Of a stretch of DNA of 64,000 bases, positions 41,551-50,365 are shown piece by piece. Position 1 is the first letter of the stretch. Every line of letters begins with the position of its first letter. The notes beneath the pieces are model-generated. The model was given only the letters and a program-made list of their open reading frames with translations, searched no databases and was not told the origin of the DNA. Source of the stretch: Streptomyces sp. NBC_00102 (GTDB lineage Bacteria; Actinomycetota; Actinomycetes; Streptomycetales; Streptomycetaceae). Position numbers and translations under genes: made by a program. Where the stretch lies: positions 4,111,501-4,175,500 of the forward strand of contig NZ_JAPEMC010000001.1 in assembly GCF_026343115.1 (NCBI RefSeq), in the 5' to 3' direction.

Positions 41551-41750
41551 CGTTTCCCCGCATCTGCGTCGACTGCGACCGGACGATTACCGGCAACGCG
41601 ATCGTCGCCGCCGAGGGCCACTCCGCCTCCGGCGCCCGCCCCGACGCGTACGCGCACCCGCCGGGCGATCCGGAATGCACGGCCCGGCGGGTGGCACCGT
41701 CGCTGCTGCACCGGGTGCTCGACGCGAGTCCGCCGACTTCCCGCCGCTGA
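41547..41750 (+). CDS. Small Cys-containing protein
   Basis: 67 aa from a GTG overlapping the previous stop (GTGA). Starts TFPRICVDCDRTITGNAIVAA, with a CxxC typical of zinc ribbons, and DPECTARRV later. Third small gene of this cassette; all three together encode likely zinc-binding miniproteins. Confidence 0.7.
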   Translation: MTFPRICVDCDRTITGNAIVAAEGHSASGARPDAYAHPPGDPECTARRVAPSLLHRVLDASPPTSRR

Positions 41751-41868
41751 CGTCGCCGGCCCGCCGTCGTCGGCCGCTCACCGCTTCGGTGGGGGCGGAC
41801 GACGCGGCGGGCCCGGGTGCGTCGGCGGCCGGACGTCGTACTGCGGTCGCGGGCCGTGCCGGGGCTGC

Positions 41869-42750
41869 TCAACCGGTGTGGGACACCACGGCATCGATGA
41901 GCTGCGGCCAGAGTTCTCGCGGGCGGTCGTGGCCCATGTCGGGGATCAGGAGGAGTTCGGCGCCGGGCACGAGCTCCGCCGTGCGTCGTCCGCCGCTGGG
42001 GTCGATCAGCGTGTCGTCCAAGCCGTGGATCACCAGCGTCGGCACCCGCAGTTCGCGGAGTGCCTCCGCGCGTGAACCACTGAGGACCATCGCGCCGAGC
42101 TGCCGCCCGTTCCCCGCGGGGTAGTAGGAGCGGTCGTAACTCGCGGCGGCCTGTTCACGCAGCACCGCCGCGTCAACGTAGCGCTTGGAAGCCCAGACCA
42201 ACTCCTTCTCCGCCGCCGCCACGTATCCCTCGCGGTCCGCGGGCTTCGGAGTGGACACCACCGCCTGGGCCTCCGGAGTGGACCTGCCGTACTCGCTCTC
42301 GCCGGTCGAGGACATCATCGACGTCAGGGTCAGCACCCGGTCCGGGGCGGAGAGGGCCATCGTCTGGGCGATCATCCCGCCCATCGAGGTGCCGACCACA
42401 TGGGCGCGTTCGATGCCGAGCGCGGTGAGCAGGCCGAGGCCGTCGTCCGCCATGTCGCTGAGCCGGTAGGGAACCATCGCGAGGGCGGTCGGAATGTCAC
42501 CCGAGCTGACGGCAGCGATGAACCGGCCCACGTCGACCGGATGATCGTCGAACTTCGAGGACAGCCCGCAGTCGCGGTTGTCGTACCTGATCACATGGCG
42601 GCCACGGTCCGCCAGCGCCCGGCAGAAGTCCTCGTGCCAGGCGAGCATCTGCGCACCGAAACCCATCACGAGCAGGACGGGTGGGTCACCGGGGTCACCG
42701 AAGCACTCGTACGCGAGGGAAACTTCGGGGGACACGGCAATGATCGGCAT
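41869..42750 (-). CDS. Alpha/beta-hydrolase
   Basis: 293 aa from the ATG at 42750. The oxyanion region VLLVMGFGAQMLAWHEDF, nucleophile elbow VVGTSMGGMIAQ (Ser), acid VIHGLDDTLIDPSGG and His in LLIPDMGHDRP are all present. Closest in form to the esterase / haloperoxidase-like / TesA-type hydrolases of actinomycetes. Cytosolic; substrate unknown. Confidence 0.92.
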   Translation of the reverse strand: MPIIAVSPEVSLAYECFGDPGDPPVLLVMGFGAQMLAWHEDFCRALADRGRHVIRYDNRDCGLSSKFDDHPVDVGRFIAAVSSGDIPTALAMVPYRLSDMADDGLGLLTALGIERAHVVGTSMGGMIAQTMALSAPDRVLTLTSMMSSTGESEYGRSTPEAQAVVSTPKPADREGYVAAAEKELVWASKRYVDAAVLREQAAASYDRSYYPAGNGRQLGAMVLSGSRAEALRELRVPTLVIHGLDDTLIDPSGGRRTAELVPGAELLLIPDMGHDRPRELWPQLIDAVVSHTG

Positions 42751-42892
42751 ACCCGGAGCCTGCCATGTCCGAGGGGTCGGGCGCACCCGAAAATCCGCCG
42801 CTTGACCTGCGCCTTTACCCGGACGTAGGGGTGTTGGCCGGACGGCCGACCGCCGAGGGGGCTGCGGTCACTCGTGCTCGGGGCAACGACGA

Positions 42893-42928
42893 AGGGCCAG
42901 GCCGGAGCTTGTGCCCCGGCCTGGCCCT
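42893..42928 (-). terminator. Terminator after the tRNA gene
   Basis: AGGGCCAGGCCGG and its complement form a perfect 13-bp stem with a 10-nt loop, 28 nt beyond the 3' end of tRNA-Arg. Confidence 0.75.
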
Positions 42929-42956
42929 CAGCCGTACATCGGCGTTCGTGAAGCTG

Positions 42957-43029
42957 TGCCCCCGGCAGGATTCGAACCTGCGACACCCACTTTAGGAGAG
43001 TGGTGCTCTATCCCCTGAGCTACGAAGGC
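42957..43029 (-). tRNA. tRNA-Arg(CCU)
   Basis: 73 nt, no encoded CCA. On the reverse strand the acceptor stem GCCTTCG pairs with CGGGGGC (two G-U pairs), the D arm is GCTCAGGGGATAGAGC, the anticodon stem CCACT/AGTGG closes the loop CTCCTAA with anticodon CCT, and the T arm GCAGG-TTCGAAT-CCTGC is standard. It decodes AGG, a rare codon here. Confidence 0.95.
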
Positions 43030-43944
43030 GGGGGTCGGACAGAACCTTGGACGGACCCACTGAGTGGATCTTTCCCCGGTCGGGTCGAACCTCCTGGTCA
43101 CCGGTGCTACGACGTGTTCGCGCCCCGGATTCGGAGCGTGCACCGCGCCGTGGCGGTTGGTGACCTCTGACAGGGTAGCGGATGCGGTCCGCGCGGGAGG
43201 CCGGGTATGCGGGTGCAGGGTGAAGAGAGGGTCCGAGGCGACGCTCACCCGCGCATGTACGGGTCGACGGGAGCGCTGGTCCGGCAGGGGGTGTCGGAGG
43301 GCGGAGGCGGAAGCCCGTTCTGGAGCCTCTACTCCGATGCGTGGTGCTTCCTTCGTCGGCGACGAGCCGACGCGGACCGCGCTGCCGCGAGAGGCGGCCA
43401 CGCTCCGGCGCGGCGCCGGTCATCCAGATTCCCGCGATCGTCGTCTCCGGACGAACGGTGGTGGCAGGGCGCGGCATCAGATCCTCCGATGCTGCCCCGG
43501 ACGCTACGAATAGGACCCGTGATGTCGTACGGTGATCTCCGTTCGGCTATTCGGGATGAAATTCGGTTACTTCTCCGGTCACAGCCCTTTCACAGGTAGA
43601 TTTTATGGGCATTGGTGATGGGGATGAAATCTTCAGGCGTTCTTCATGGCGTTCTTCATGGCTCAACAAAGAGTGATTAAAGATTGATCATCCAGTTTCC
43701 TTGGTCAGGTGATCCGGAATGCCCCGCGAGGGGTCCTTCCCGTGATCGCGAGGGTGCCTTCTTCGGTTGGGTACGCACTGTCGGAACATCCGGTATGCGC
43801 TCTTTCGCCCGAAGTTGTCGCCCGTGTCAGGCTGTCGGTAATCAGAAGGGCCGCTCTGTGGGGTGCATAGTTCTCAAGGCTCGGCAATGGGTCGATGAAA
43901 CGTATTCGGGCGTTTCTCGGTGCAATCCGTGCACCAAGAGCGGA
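43030..43944. other. 915-bp stretch with no convincing gene, partly low in GC
   Basis: The first 450 bp read as noise in all frames. From about 43520 to 43720 the GC content drops sharply (words such as GATTTTATGGGCATTGG, AACAAAGAGTGATTAAAGAT). A 12-bp unit GGCGTTCTTCAT is repeated in tandem at 43636-43659. I see no integrase or attachment site. Confidence 0.5.
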
Positions 43945-44148
43945 ATGACCGGTCGGGAGAAGATCTACTGCCTCGTCGAGGCCGGCGACCGGCCCGACCT
44001 CGAACTGAAGGTGAGGGCCGGCACGTCGAAGGGCGCCCTGCCGACCGTCACGCACTCGACGGTAAAGCTGATCGGCATGGGTGACCATGTCGCTCGGCCG
44101 CAGACCGGCCGGACCACGATGTCGCGGAGGGGTTCCACGTGGGCCTAG
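43945..44148 (+). CDS. Small hypothetical protein
   Basis: 67 aa from the ATG at 43945. Support comes from strong G/C bias at third positions in contrast to the preceding AT-rich DNA, and from IYCLVEAGDRPDLELKVRAG, a protein-like beta segment. No family recognised; the start has a weak ribosome-binding site. Its end overlaps the next gene start by 10 bp. Confidence 0.4.
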   Translation: MTGREKIYCLVEAGDRPDLELKVRAGTSKGALPTVTHSTVKLIGMGDHVARPQTGRTTMSRRGSTWA

Positions 44149-44483
44149 TTCTCGCCTACGTACTCATCCTGCCTGCGGTGATCCTCCTGGGATGGATCGC
44201 TTCCTGGTGGGGAACCCGGCGTATGCGGTGGATCGGGCTGTCCGTCGCGGCCGCTGCCTCAGTGGTCTGCGCCGTCATCGGCCAGGACGCCATGGGCCCA
44301 CGGACCGACCCGCACACCCTCGGCTGCGCCTCGGCGTTGGAGTGCACGGACCTGCGCCCGGCCTTCGTCATCGCGTCCGGGCTGCTCGGGTTCGTGGTCT
44401 GTCTGGCGCTGGTGGTCCTGACGCTCGTGGCCGAGTTCGTCGTGAGCGTTCGGAGGAAGGTGCCGGCCCGACCCGGGCTTTAG
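44139..44483 (+). CDS. Small membrane protein
   Basis: 114 aa; GTG start with GGAGG 9 nt upstream. Three membrane helices (VLAYVLILPAVILLGWI, IGLSVAAAASVVCAVIG, FVIASGLLGFVVCLALVV), a short outer loop with two Cys and a basic cytosolic tail. Function unknown. Confidence 0.75.
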   Translation: MGLVLAYVLILPAVILLGWIASWWGTRRMRWIGLSVAAAASVVCAVIGQDAMGPRTDPHTLGCASALECTDLRPAFVIASGLLGFVVCLALVVLTLVAEFVVSVRRKVPARPGL

Positions 44484-44638
44484 GACCGGGCTGTAGAGCT
44501 GGGGTGTAGGGCTGGGGTGCCATGGCTGCTTGCGCCGCTGTCATGGGGTTTTCGCTGATCTCGGTTCTCAGCTTTCGAGCACTCCGCGAGCGCGTAACCT
44601 GACCCGGATCAGTCACCGATCCGCAAGGTTGTTCTGGT

Positions 44639-45301
44639 ATGCGCATGTTATTGCTTATGCCGTTATCCATTGTCACGGGCGCCGTGACGGGAACGGGCGG
44701 CCCCCTCCTCGACGCGTCCACCCGTACCGGTGTGCTGGGGGCGGTACTCGTCGCCGGCTGGTGCTACGCGTCCATCCCCTTCTGCCTCGGGATGGCAGGG
44801 GCGTCCAGGTGGAAAGCCGTCATCAGCGGTACGACCGCGTTGATCGTGGCTGTGATCTCCTACTACTCGCTCAAGGCTGTCCAGGGTGATTTCAGGACAG
44901 TTGATTTCTCGGACACCAGTGGCCGAGAGTTCTTTTCGTGGAGCGGATTCGCCTCCATGACGTTGTACTGGTGCGTCGCGGCTCTGGTCCTGGGGCCGCC
45001 GCTCGGTGTGGCGGGCTGGATGGCCCGTCACGGGGCGATTCGCCTGCCGTTCAGGCTCGTCATCCCTGTGATCGCCTTGGCCGAGACGGCGATGCGGTTG
45101 CGGGTCGAAGCATCCACGGCTTCGTCCCCAGCGGTCATGGCCTGGGAACTCGTTCGGGCAACGGCTCTGGCGCTGATCGTGCTGCTCGTCGGGGTGGCGG
45201 TATGGAAAAGGCGCCACCGTCATGAAACGTCGAGGCCGGCGCCGGCGACCTCGCCCAGGACGAGCGGGTCGTCGCATTCCGGAAACCCTGGCGAGCGGTA
45301 G
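44639..45301 (+). CDS. Membrane protein, five to six helices
   Basis: 220 aa. Begins with a helix (LLLMPLSIVTGAVTG), then TGVLGAVLVAGWCYASIPFC and further segments to residue 195 (ALALIVLLVGVAVW). It looks like the small multi-helix proteins of Streptomyces now gathered in DUF6518-type families; this is tentative. The last 25 residues lie antisense to a GNAT gene remnant, so the native C-terminus may have been altered. Confidence 0.65.
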   Translation: MRMLLLMPLSIVTGAVTGTGGPLLDASTRTGVLGAVLVAGWCYASIPFCLGMAGASRWKAVISGTTALIVAVISYYSLKAVQGDFRTVDFSDTSGREFFSWSGFASMTLYWCVAALVLGPPLGVAGWMARHGAIRLPFRLVIPVIALAETAMRLRVEASTASSPAVMAWELVRATALALIVLLVGVAVWKRRHRHETSRPAPATSPRTSGSSHSGNPGER

Positions 45302-45347
45302 AACGCCCGCGCGCCGGGGCGCTCACGGTGCGTTGCTCCTCCGGGGG
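45220..45347 (-). pseudogene. GNAT acetyltransferase C-terminal remnant, copy 1
   Basis: Reverse-strand codons give THRERPGARAFYRSPGFPEC then DDPLVLGEVAGAGLDVS and TGA, the last strand-helix of a GNAT protein (R-x-A-x-x-F-Y-x-x-x-G-F). There is no start or catalytic part. 92 of 99 bases from 45249 to 45347 match 49188-49286. Confidence 0.65.
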
Positions 45348-45489
45348 ACGCGGGATGCGCCGCCGGGTCCGTCCGCCCGGGCCGCGTCGTCGGGTGCGCG
45401 ACAGGGGGCGTCAGGAGCGGAGGGCGAACGGAGCGAGGTGTGTCCGAGCCATGCGCAGGTGCTTCCCTCCCCGTGGGGTGACTGGTGTT

Positions 45490-45780
45490 TCAGGACAGCA
45501 GACTCACCGTCGTCGCGAAAACGCCATAGATGCCACCCGCTGCCAGTCCGGCTCCGATCAGCCGCTGGAATGCGAAGGATGAGAAGAACCCGCGGTCTTC
45601 ACGCCCGCCGAGACTCTCGTGATATTTGCCCGGAAGGCCGCGGAAGTTCATCGCGACGCACAAGCCGATACAGAGAAGAACGATGGCGAGTGGCAAGGTG
45701 ACCCAGGCGGGCGCGGGATCACTCGCGGCGGACGCGGAAACCATTCCGACCTTCACGGTGTCGGCCTCCACTCTGTTCAT
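45490..45780 (-). CDS. Small membrane protein
   Basis: 96 aa from the ATG at 45780 (a start at Met13 is also possible). Two membrane segments (WVTLPLAIVLLCIGLCVAM, FQRLIGAGLAAGGIYGVFA) are joined by a basic loop, FRGLPGKYHESLGGREDRG. Function unknown. Confidence 0.7.
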   Translation of the reverse strand: MNRVEADTVKVGMVSASAASDPAPAWVTLPLAIVLLCIGLCVAMNFRGLPGKYHESLGGREDRGFFSSFAFQRLIGAGLAAGGIYGVFATTVSLLS

Positions 45781-46086
45781 GCTCCTGGACGGATCGTCTG
45801 ACGAGGCTGAGGCAAAGGGCTGTCCCTCAGTCCCTGGTGGATGCCTGGTGGGTGCGCGACGCCGGCCCCGGCACCTTGCCGCGTCGTCGGAACGTCCACC
45901 TGTATTCAGTATGCGGACGGCCCCTACGCCGGCCGGCAAGCGGTCCTGACGTCGACGCCGGACACCACCTCGGCCAGCTCCAAGGAAGCAGGGAGCAGGC
46001 CCTCTTGGCCCGCGTCGCTGCGGGAGCAGCGGCCCGGCCAGGTTATTCGGTTGTGGACCTCCGGTAGGGAGCGTCTGATCCCGGCT
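45781..46086. other. 306-bp spacer between divergent genes
   Basis: No gene or clear regulatory motif is seen. The plus frame ahead of the GNAT gene is open but Ser/Arg/Pro-rich and has no ribosome-binding site. Confidence 0.5.
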
Positions 46087-46953
46087 ATGACAATTGTGCT
46101 GCAGAAGCCGTCTGTTGATGGGGTGCGCGAGGCCATGGCCGCGCTGCGGGAATGGCAGTACGACGAAGCGCCGATGCAGTTGCACTCCGGGGACATCGGC
46201 TGGACCTACCGGTTCGGAGCGGTCGAGACGGCCGCGGGGGTCCGGACCTGGAGTCGGGACGGGCGGATTCTCGCGGTCGGGATGCTCGACACGCCGACGC
46301 TTGTGCGGATGACGGTAGCTCCGGACGCCTTCCAGGATCAGGACTTGGCGCGCCGGCTCGTCGAGGATTTCTCGCTGCCCGAGCGCGGCGTGCTGCCGGA
46401 AGGAGCAGTGTCCGTCGAGGCGCCGCTGGGCCTGCTGCTCCACGACCTGCTGAGCAAGGAGGGCTGGGGCGTCGACGAGCCGTGGACGCCGCTCTTCCGC
46501 TGCCTCGCCGAGCCGGTGGAGGACCCCGGCGTGCGGATCGAGTCGATCGGCCCGGAGCAGGCGCAGGACTTCGCCGACGTCCTGCGCTCGGCGTTCAACA
46601 CCTCTCTGCCTACGCGTGATTATTGGCACGAGATGTCGGCGGGACCGTTCTACGCCGACGCCCGCTGCCTGGGTGCCTACGACGACCGGGGCAGCGTGGC
46701 GGCGGTGGTGACGGTGTGGTCGGCCGGCCCGGGGAAGCCGGGGCTGGTCGAGCCGATGGGCGTCCACGAGGACCACCGTGGTCGCGGATACGGCCGGGCG
46801 ATCACTGTGGCCGGGGCGGCCGCGCTGCGGGAGACGGGATCGTCGAGCGTTCGTGTGTGCACGCCGAGTTCCAACGTCGGCGGCGTCGCCACGTACAGGG
46901 CGGCCCGGTTCGAGGTACGGCCGGAGGTGCGGGACCGGATCCGGACGGCCTGA
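46087..46953 (+). CDS. GNAT-family acetyltransferase
   Basis: 288 aa from the ATG at 46087. An N-terminal half with DIGWTYRFGAVETAAGVRTW is a degenerate GNAT-like domain; the second half has the acetyl-CoA site VEPMGVHEDHRGRGYGRAIT and SSSVRVCTPSSNVGGVATYR. A tandem GNAT arrangement of this size is common in actinomycetes. Substrate unknown. Confidence 0.85.
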   Translation: MTIVLQKPSVDGVREAMAALREWQYDEAPMQLHSGDIGWTYRFGAVETAAGVRTWSRDGRILAVGMLDTPTLVRMTVAPDAFQDQDLARRLVEDFSLPERGVLPEGAVSVEAPLGLLLHDLLSKEGWGVDEPWTPLFRCLAEPVEDPGVRIESIGPEQAQDFADVLRSAFNTSLPTRDYWHEMSAGPFYADARCLGAYDDRGSVAAVVTVWSAGPGKPGLVEPMGVHEDHRGRGYGRAITVAGAAALRETGSSSVRVCTPSSNVGGVATYRAARFEVRPEVRDRIRTA

Positions 46954-47163
46954 CGCCGGGGTTGCTCGGAAAGGCGGCGGTCTGAGGCGTGGATCTTCTG
47001 GCAGGTGAGGAGTGCGCCGCCGTTACGCCGTTCGGCTCATCCCCGCCGATCCGGGCCCGCCGTCACCGAAGTGGCCCCCGCCCGTGGGGGATTCTCGGGC
47101 GGAGGGGTTCCTGCCGGAGTACCGGCGCGGGAACCGTCCGGTCCACAGTGCGGGAGAAGAGCG

Positions 47164-48750
47164 GTGAGCGACGGTCTGCGGATCACGGACGGCGAACGAG
47201 TGAGGTCGGCCGGTCCGGGGGAATCGGCCCCCTCGGCCCCAGCTCGCACCGTCCGGTGGTCCCTGCGGATTCCGTGGTCTCCGTGGTCCCCGTGGCCGTG
47301 GTCCCCGTGGTCCCGGAGCGCGACGGTGGTCGTGGCCGCCGTGGCCGGCGCCTTCCCGCTGGCCCAACTCCTGTTGGTGAGACCCGCGATGGGCCTCGGC
47401 TGGGACGAGTCCGTCTACGTCAGTCAGGTCGCCTCCCACGCGCCCGCCTCGTTCTTCAGCGCCCCTCGGGCCCGGGGCGTCCCGCTGCTGGTGGCCCCGG
47501 TCGCCGCCTGGTCGTCCTCGACCGAGCCGCTGCGGATCTACCTGGCCGTCCTGTCCGGCCTCGGCCTCTTCCTCGCACTCCGCGCCTGGCGCCAAGTCCT
47601 TCCCGCCAGCGTGCTCGCGACCGCGGGCGCCCTGTTCGCCACCTTGTGGGTGACGCTGTTCTACGGGCCGCAGGCCATGCCCAACTACTGGGTAGCCGTC
47701 GGCGCCTTGGCCGGTACGGGCTGCTTCCTGCGCGCCCGTGCGATCCGCACCGACCGCACGGCTCCGTGGGGCCTCGGCCTGAGCGTGGCCCTGATGGCCG
47801 GGATGAGGCCGATGGACGCGGTGTGGGTCGTCCTTCCCCTGGTCGTTCTGGTGGTGTGCGTGCGGCAGTGGCGTCGCCCGGCGTTGCTGGTGGCGCTGGG
47901 CGCCGGTCTCGCGGCAGGAGCAGCCGAGTGGGTCGTCGAGGCCTATGTCTCGTACGGGGGCCTGGCGCAGCGCTTGTCCGACGCGTCCCGCATCCAGGGC
48001 GGCCTCGGCTGGAACGTCGCCGTTGGCGACCAACTGCGGGCGCTGGGCGGACGTACCCTGTGCCGCCCGTGCACCGGTGCCGTACCTCCGGTGACGGAGA
48101 CGCTGTGGTGGTTCGCCCTGCCGCTGCTCGCCGCCCTCGCGGTCGGGGCCGCCGTCCGCGCCGGGCGCCCGGCCGTCACGCTCGTACCGCTGGCCTGCGC
48201 CGCCTCGGCGGCCTTCCCGTACCTCTTCCTGATCGGTTACGCGGCGCCCCGCTTCCTGATGCCCGCCTACGCGCTGCTCGCCGTGCCGGTCGCCGGGCTC
48301 GTGGTGCACGCGGTACGGGTGCCCGGGCGGCTGGGCCGGCCGCTGACCGTGACCCTGCTGGTCCTCGTACTGGCCGGGCACCTGACCGCGCAACTCGTGG
48401 TCCTGCACAACACCGTGCGCCGCACCACGGCGGCCCGGCAGGAGTGGGCCGACATCGCCGACGGGCTGCACCGGCTGGGCGTCCGCCCGCCCTGCCTGGT
48501 CACCGGCAAGGAGTACGTCCCGATCGCCTTCTACACGGGCTGCTCCTCGGCGGCGTCCGGCGGCCACGACGCCAACACCACGGTGGCCGGCATCCGGCGG
48601 ACCGCCGGGCGGCTGCCCACCGCCGTGCTCGTGGCACCGGCCGGCGGGCCGCCCGGCTACGCCCGTTCCTGGCCCTCGCACCGGGTGGCGGGGCTGCGCG
48701 TGTACGTCGCACCCGCCCCGGCGGCGAAGGCCCCGGTCGCGGCCCGGTGA
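47164..48750 (+). CDS. GT-C type membrane glycosyltransferase (GT39/ArnT-like)
   Basis: 528 aa; GTG start with GGAGAAG 4-5 nt upstream. The lead contains a Trp/Pro/Ser repeat (PWSPWSPWPWSPW). About 11 membrane helices follow; the first outer loop has GLGWDESVYVSQVASH, the Asp-Glu pair of the GT-C catalytic loop. The C-terminal soluble part (CLVTGKEYVPIAFYTGCSS) is like that of polyprenyl-phosphate sugar transferases. It should transfer a sugar from a lipid carrier to an outside acceptor. No partner genes nearby. Confidence 0.8.
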   Translation: MSDGLRITDGERVRSAGPGESAPSAPARTVRWSLRIPWSPWSPWPWSPWSRSATVVVAAVAGAFPLAQLLLVRPAMGLGWDESVYVSQVASHAPASFFSAPRARGVPLLVAPVAAWSSSTEPLRIYLAVLSGLGLFLALRAWRQVLPASVLATAGALFATLWVTLFYGPQAMPNYWVAVGALAGTGCFLRARAIRTDRTAPWGLGLSVALMAGMRPMDAVWVVLPLVVLVVCVRQWRRPALLVALGAGLAAGAAEWVVEAYVSYGGLAQRLSDASRIQGGLGWNVAVGDQLRALGGRTLCRPCTGAVPPVTETLWWFALPLLAALAVGAAVRAGRPAVTLVPLACAASAAFPYLFLIGYAAPRFLMPAYALLAVPVAGLVVHAVRVPGRLGRPLTVTLLVLVLAGHLTAQLVVLHNTVRRTTAARQEWADIADGLHRLGVRPPCLVTGKEYVPIAFYTGCSSAASGGHDANTTVAGIRRTAGRLPTAVLVAPAGGPPGYARSWPSHRVAGLRVYVAPAPAAKAPVAAR

Positions 48751-48808
48751 GCGGTGACGGACTCCCCGAATGCGGAAGCGGAAGCGGGAGCGGTTCGGGG
48801 AGCCGTCT

Positions 48809-49159
48809 TCACCCCACCGCGGCCTCGCACTCCTCGCAGCGCCGGATCGCCTGCCGGTCCGTGTTCCCCTCGGTCGCGGTCGCCGGGCAGCTGCTGCTCA
48901 GCCGGTCCCAGAGCCCGGCCGGCGGTGCGGGGATCCAGCCCCAGCGCGGGGCGGTCACGAGTTCCTCGGTCAGATGGGCGCAGGCCCCGGGGAGATGCGC
49001 GTCCCGCCTCGGGGAGATGAGGATCGTGTCGGCGGGGAAGGCGCGCCACTCCTGACGGGGATGGGCGACGGGGGGCGCCTTCGGCGTCGAGCCGTCGGGT
49101 GGGCATGAACAGCCCAGTCCGATGACCAACTCACAACGGTCACAACACTTCTGTCGCAC
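48809..49159 (-). CDS. Hypothetical Cys-rich small protein
   Basis: 116 aa from the GTG at 49159, with GGGAG 9-10 nt upstream. Begins RQKCCDRCELVIGLGCSCPP and ends RRCEECEAAVG; five to seven Cys suggest a zinc site joining both ends. The middle (ILISPRRDAHLPGACAHLTE) is likely folded. Family unknown. Upstream lies the second GNAT remnant, whose stop is 6 bp from this start. Confidence 0.65.
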   Translation of the reverse strand: MRQKCCDRCELVIGLGCSCPPDGSTPKAPPVAHPRQEWRAFPADTILISPRRDAHLPGACAHLTEELVTAPRWGWIPAPPAGLWDRLSSSCPATATEGNTDRQAIRRCEECEAAVG

Positions 49160-49164
49160 GTATC

Positions 49165-49286
49165 TCACTCCCGCCAAGTGCCGGCGCCCTCGCCCAGGAC
49201 GAGCGGTTCGTCGCATTCCGGAAACCCTGTCGAGCGGTAGAACGCCCGCGCGCCCGAGCGGTCACGGTGCGTTGGTCCGCCGGGGG
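49165..49286 (-). pseudogene. GNAT acetyltransferase C-terminal remnant, copy 2
   Basis: Reverse-strand codons read THRDRSGARAFYRSTGFPEC, DEPLVLGEGAGTWRE and TGA. Same frame, orientation and length as copy 1 at 45220-45347, with seven differences in 99 bases, so both derive from one ancestral gene 3.9 kb apart. Confidence 0.65.
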
Positions 49287-49428
49287 CCGCCGAGGGCTTC
49301 CGGAGGCGGGTGGACGGGTGCCCGGGACGGCAGCGTGGAAACCGTGGGTGAGGTACGGGCGACCAGCGGGGCTCCCCGCTGCCGGATCACGCCTACCCGT
49401 TGGCCGCACGGCGCAATACCGTTGCGCC

Positions 49429-49596
49429 ATGCCTCAATTCGACGACGGGGAACCCGTCTTCAGGAGCACCAGGGACGGGCGTTCCTGGGAATGCAACCCG
49501 CGCAACCCCATCGGGTACGCGCTGAGGATCGTGGGCATCGTGGCCATCGGGGTGTGGCTGCTCCTCGTGATCTTCCGCCTGGGGCCCTACGCGTAG
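49429..49596 (+). CDS. Small membrane protein
   Basis: 55 aa. A polar start (PQFDDGEPVFRSTRDGRSW) is followed by one membrane helix (ALRIVGIVAIGVWLLLVIF). The palindrome GCGCAA-N5-TTGCGC ends one base before the ATG, so translation may be leaderless or repressible. Function unknown. Confidence 0.6.
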   Translation: MPQFDDGEPVFRSTRDGRSWECNPRNPIGYALRIVGIVAIGVWLLLVIFRLGPYA

Positions 49597-49851
49597 TCGT
49601 CGGAGCGCGGGCGCTCGGCGATGCGTGCGACCGGCCGTGTCGCGCGGGGCAGCCTTGCGTGGTGACCGCGGCAATTCTCTCCGGACACTGTTCTCCGACC
49701 GCGGGCCTGCGCCTCGGGCCCGCTCTCCGCGAGCGCGCCGCACGCGTCCGGGCCCCACGCGTCCGGGCCGGCCCGCGCGAGACCGCACGGTGACGAGCGG
49801 TCGGAGCGCTGATGGCCGGACGGCCGGATCCGCCGCCCCCGGAGTGCCATG

Positions 49852-50343
49852 TCACCAGACGGGCCGCAGGGGCGGGGGTGTGTCTCCGGCCAGGGCCCGT
49901 ACGAGCCCGGCGAGTTCGGCGCGGGGGAGGCGCAGGCCGGACGCGTGGAGCTGATCGGCCAGCTGTGACTCCAGGCCGTGGAGTACGTGCCCGGCGGCGG
50001 CGAGGTGCTCCCGCGCCTTCGCCGTCAGGGCGACGAGTCTGCGCCGGCCACCCGCCGGGTGCGGGTGGCGCTCGACGTAACCCCGCTTCTCCAGGTAGTC
50101 GACGATCTGGCCGGCCGCCTGTTTGGTCACCCCGAGCCGGTCGGCGAGTTCCGTGCTCGTGGCGCCCGAGTGCTGGAGCAGCTGGAAGACCATGCCGTGG
50201 ACGGGGCGCACGTCGGCATGCCCGGCGGCCTCCAGACGGCGTCCGAACTCGGCGAGTACGAGCTGGAAGGACATGCCGAGCAGGAAGGTGAGCTCGGTCG
50301 ACTCCAGGGAGTCCTGGGGGTGTTGGTGTGTCGGGTTCTGCAC
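49852..50343 (-). CDS. MarR-family transcriptional regulator
   Basis: 163 aa from the GTG at 50343 (a GTG at 50361 would add six residues). The winged helix is HGMVFQLLQHSGATSTELAD, then VTKQAAGQIVDYLEKRGYVE and the wing HPAGGRRRLVALT. It is divergent from a small cupin gene with two operators in the spacer and is its probable repressor. The ligand is unknown. Confidence 0.93.
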   Translation of the reverse strand: MQNPTHQHPQDSLESTELTFLLGMSFQLVLAEFGRRLEAAGHADVRPVHGMVFQLLQHSGATSTELADRLGVTKQAAGQIVDYLEKRGYVERHPHPAGGRRRLVALTAKAREHLAAAGHVLHGLESQLADQLHASGLRLPRAELAGLVRALAGDTPPPLRPVW

Positions 50344-50365
50344 CGGGCCATCTTGACACACGCGG

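Noticed and set aside
36453..43029. Integrative element inserted at tRNA-Arg
   Set aside because: HTH/ATPase genes and palindromes are suggestive, but no integrase, relaxase/FtsK-type transfer gene or direct repeat of the tRNA 3' end is present.
43207..43599. 130-codon frame in the gap after tRNA-Arg
   Set aside because: No codon bias or protein-like segments, and it runs into the AT-rich stretch.
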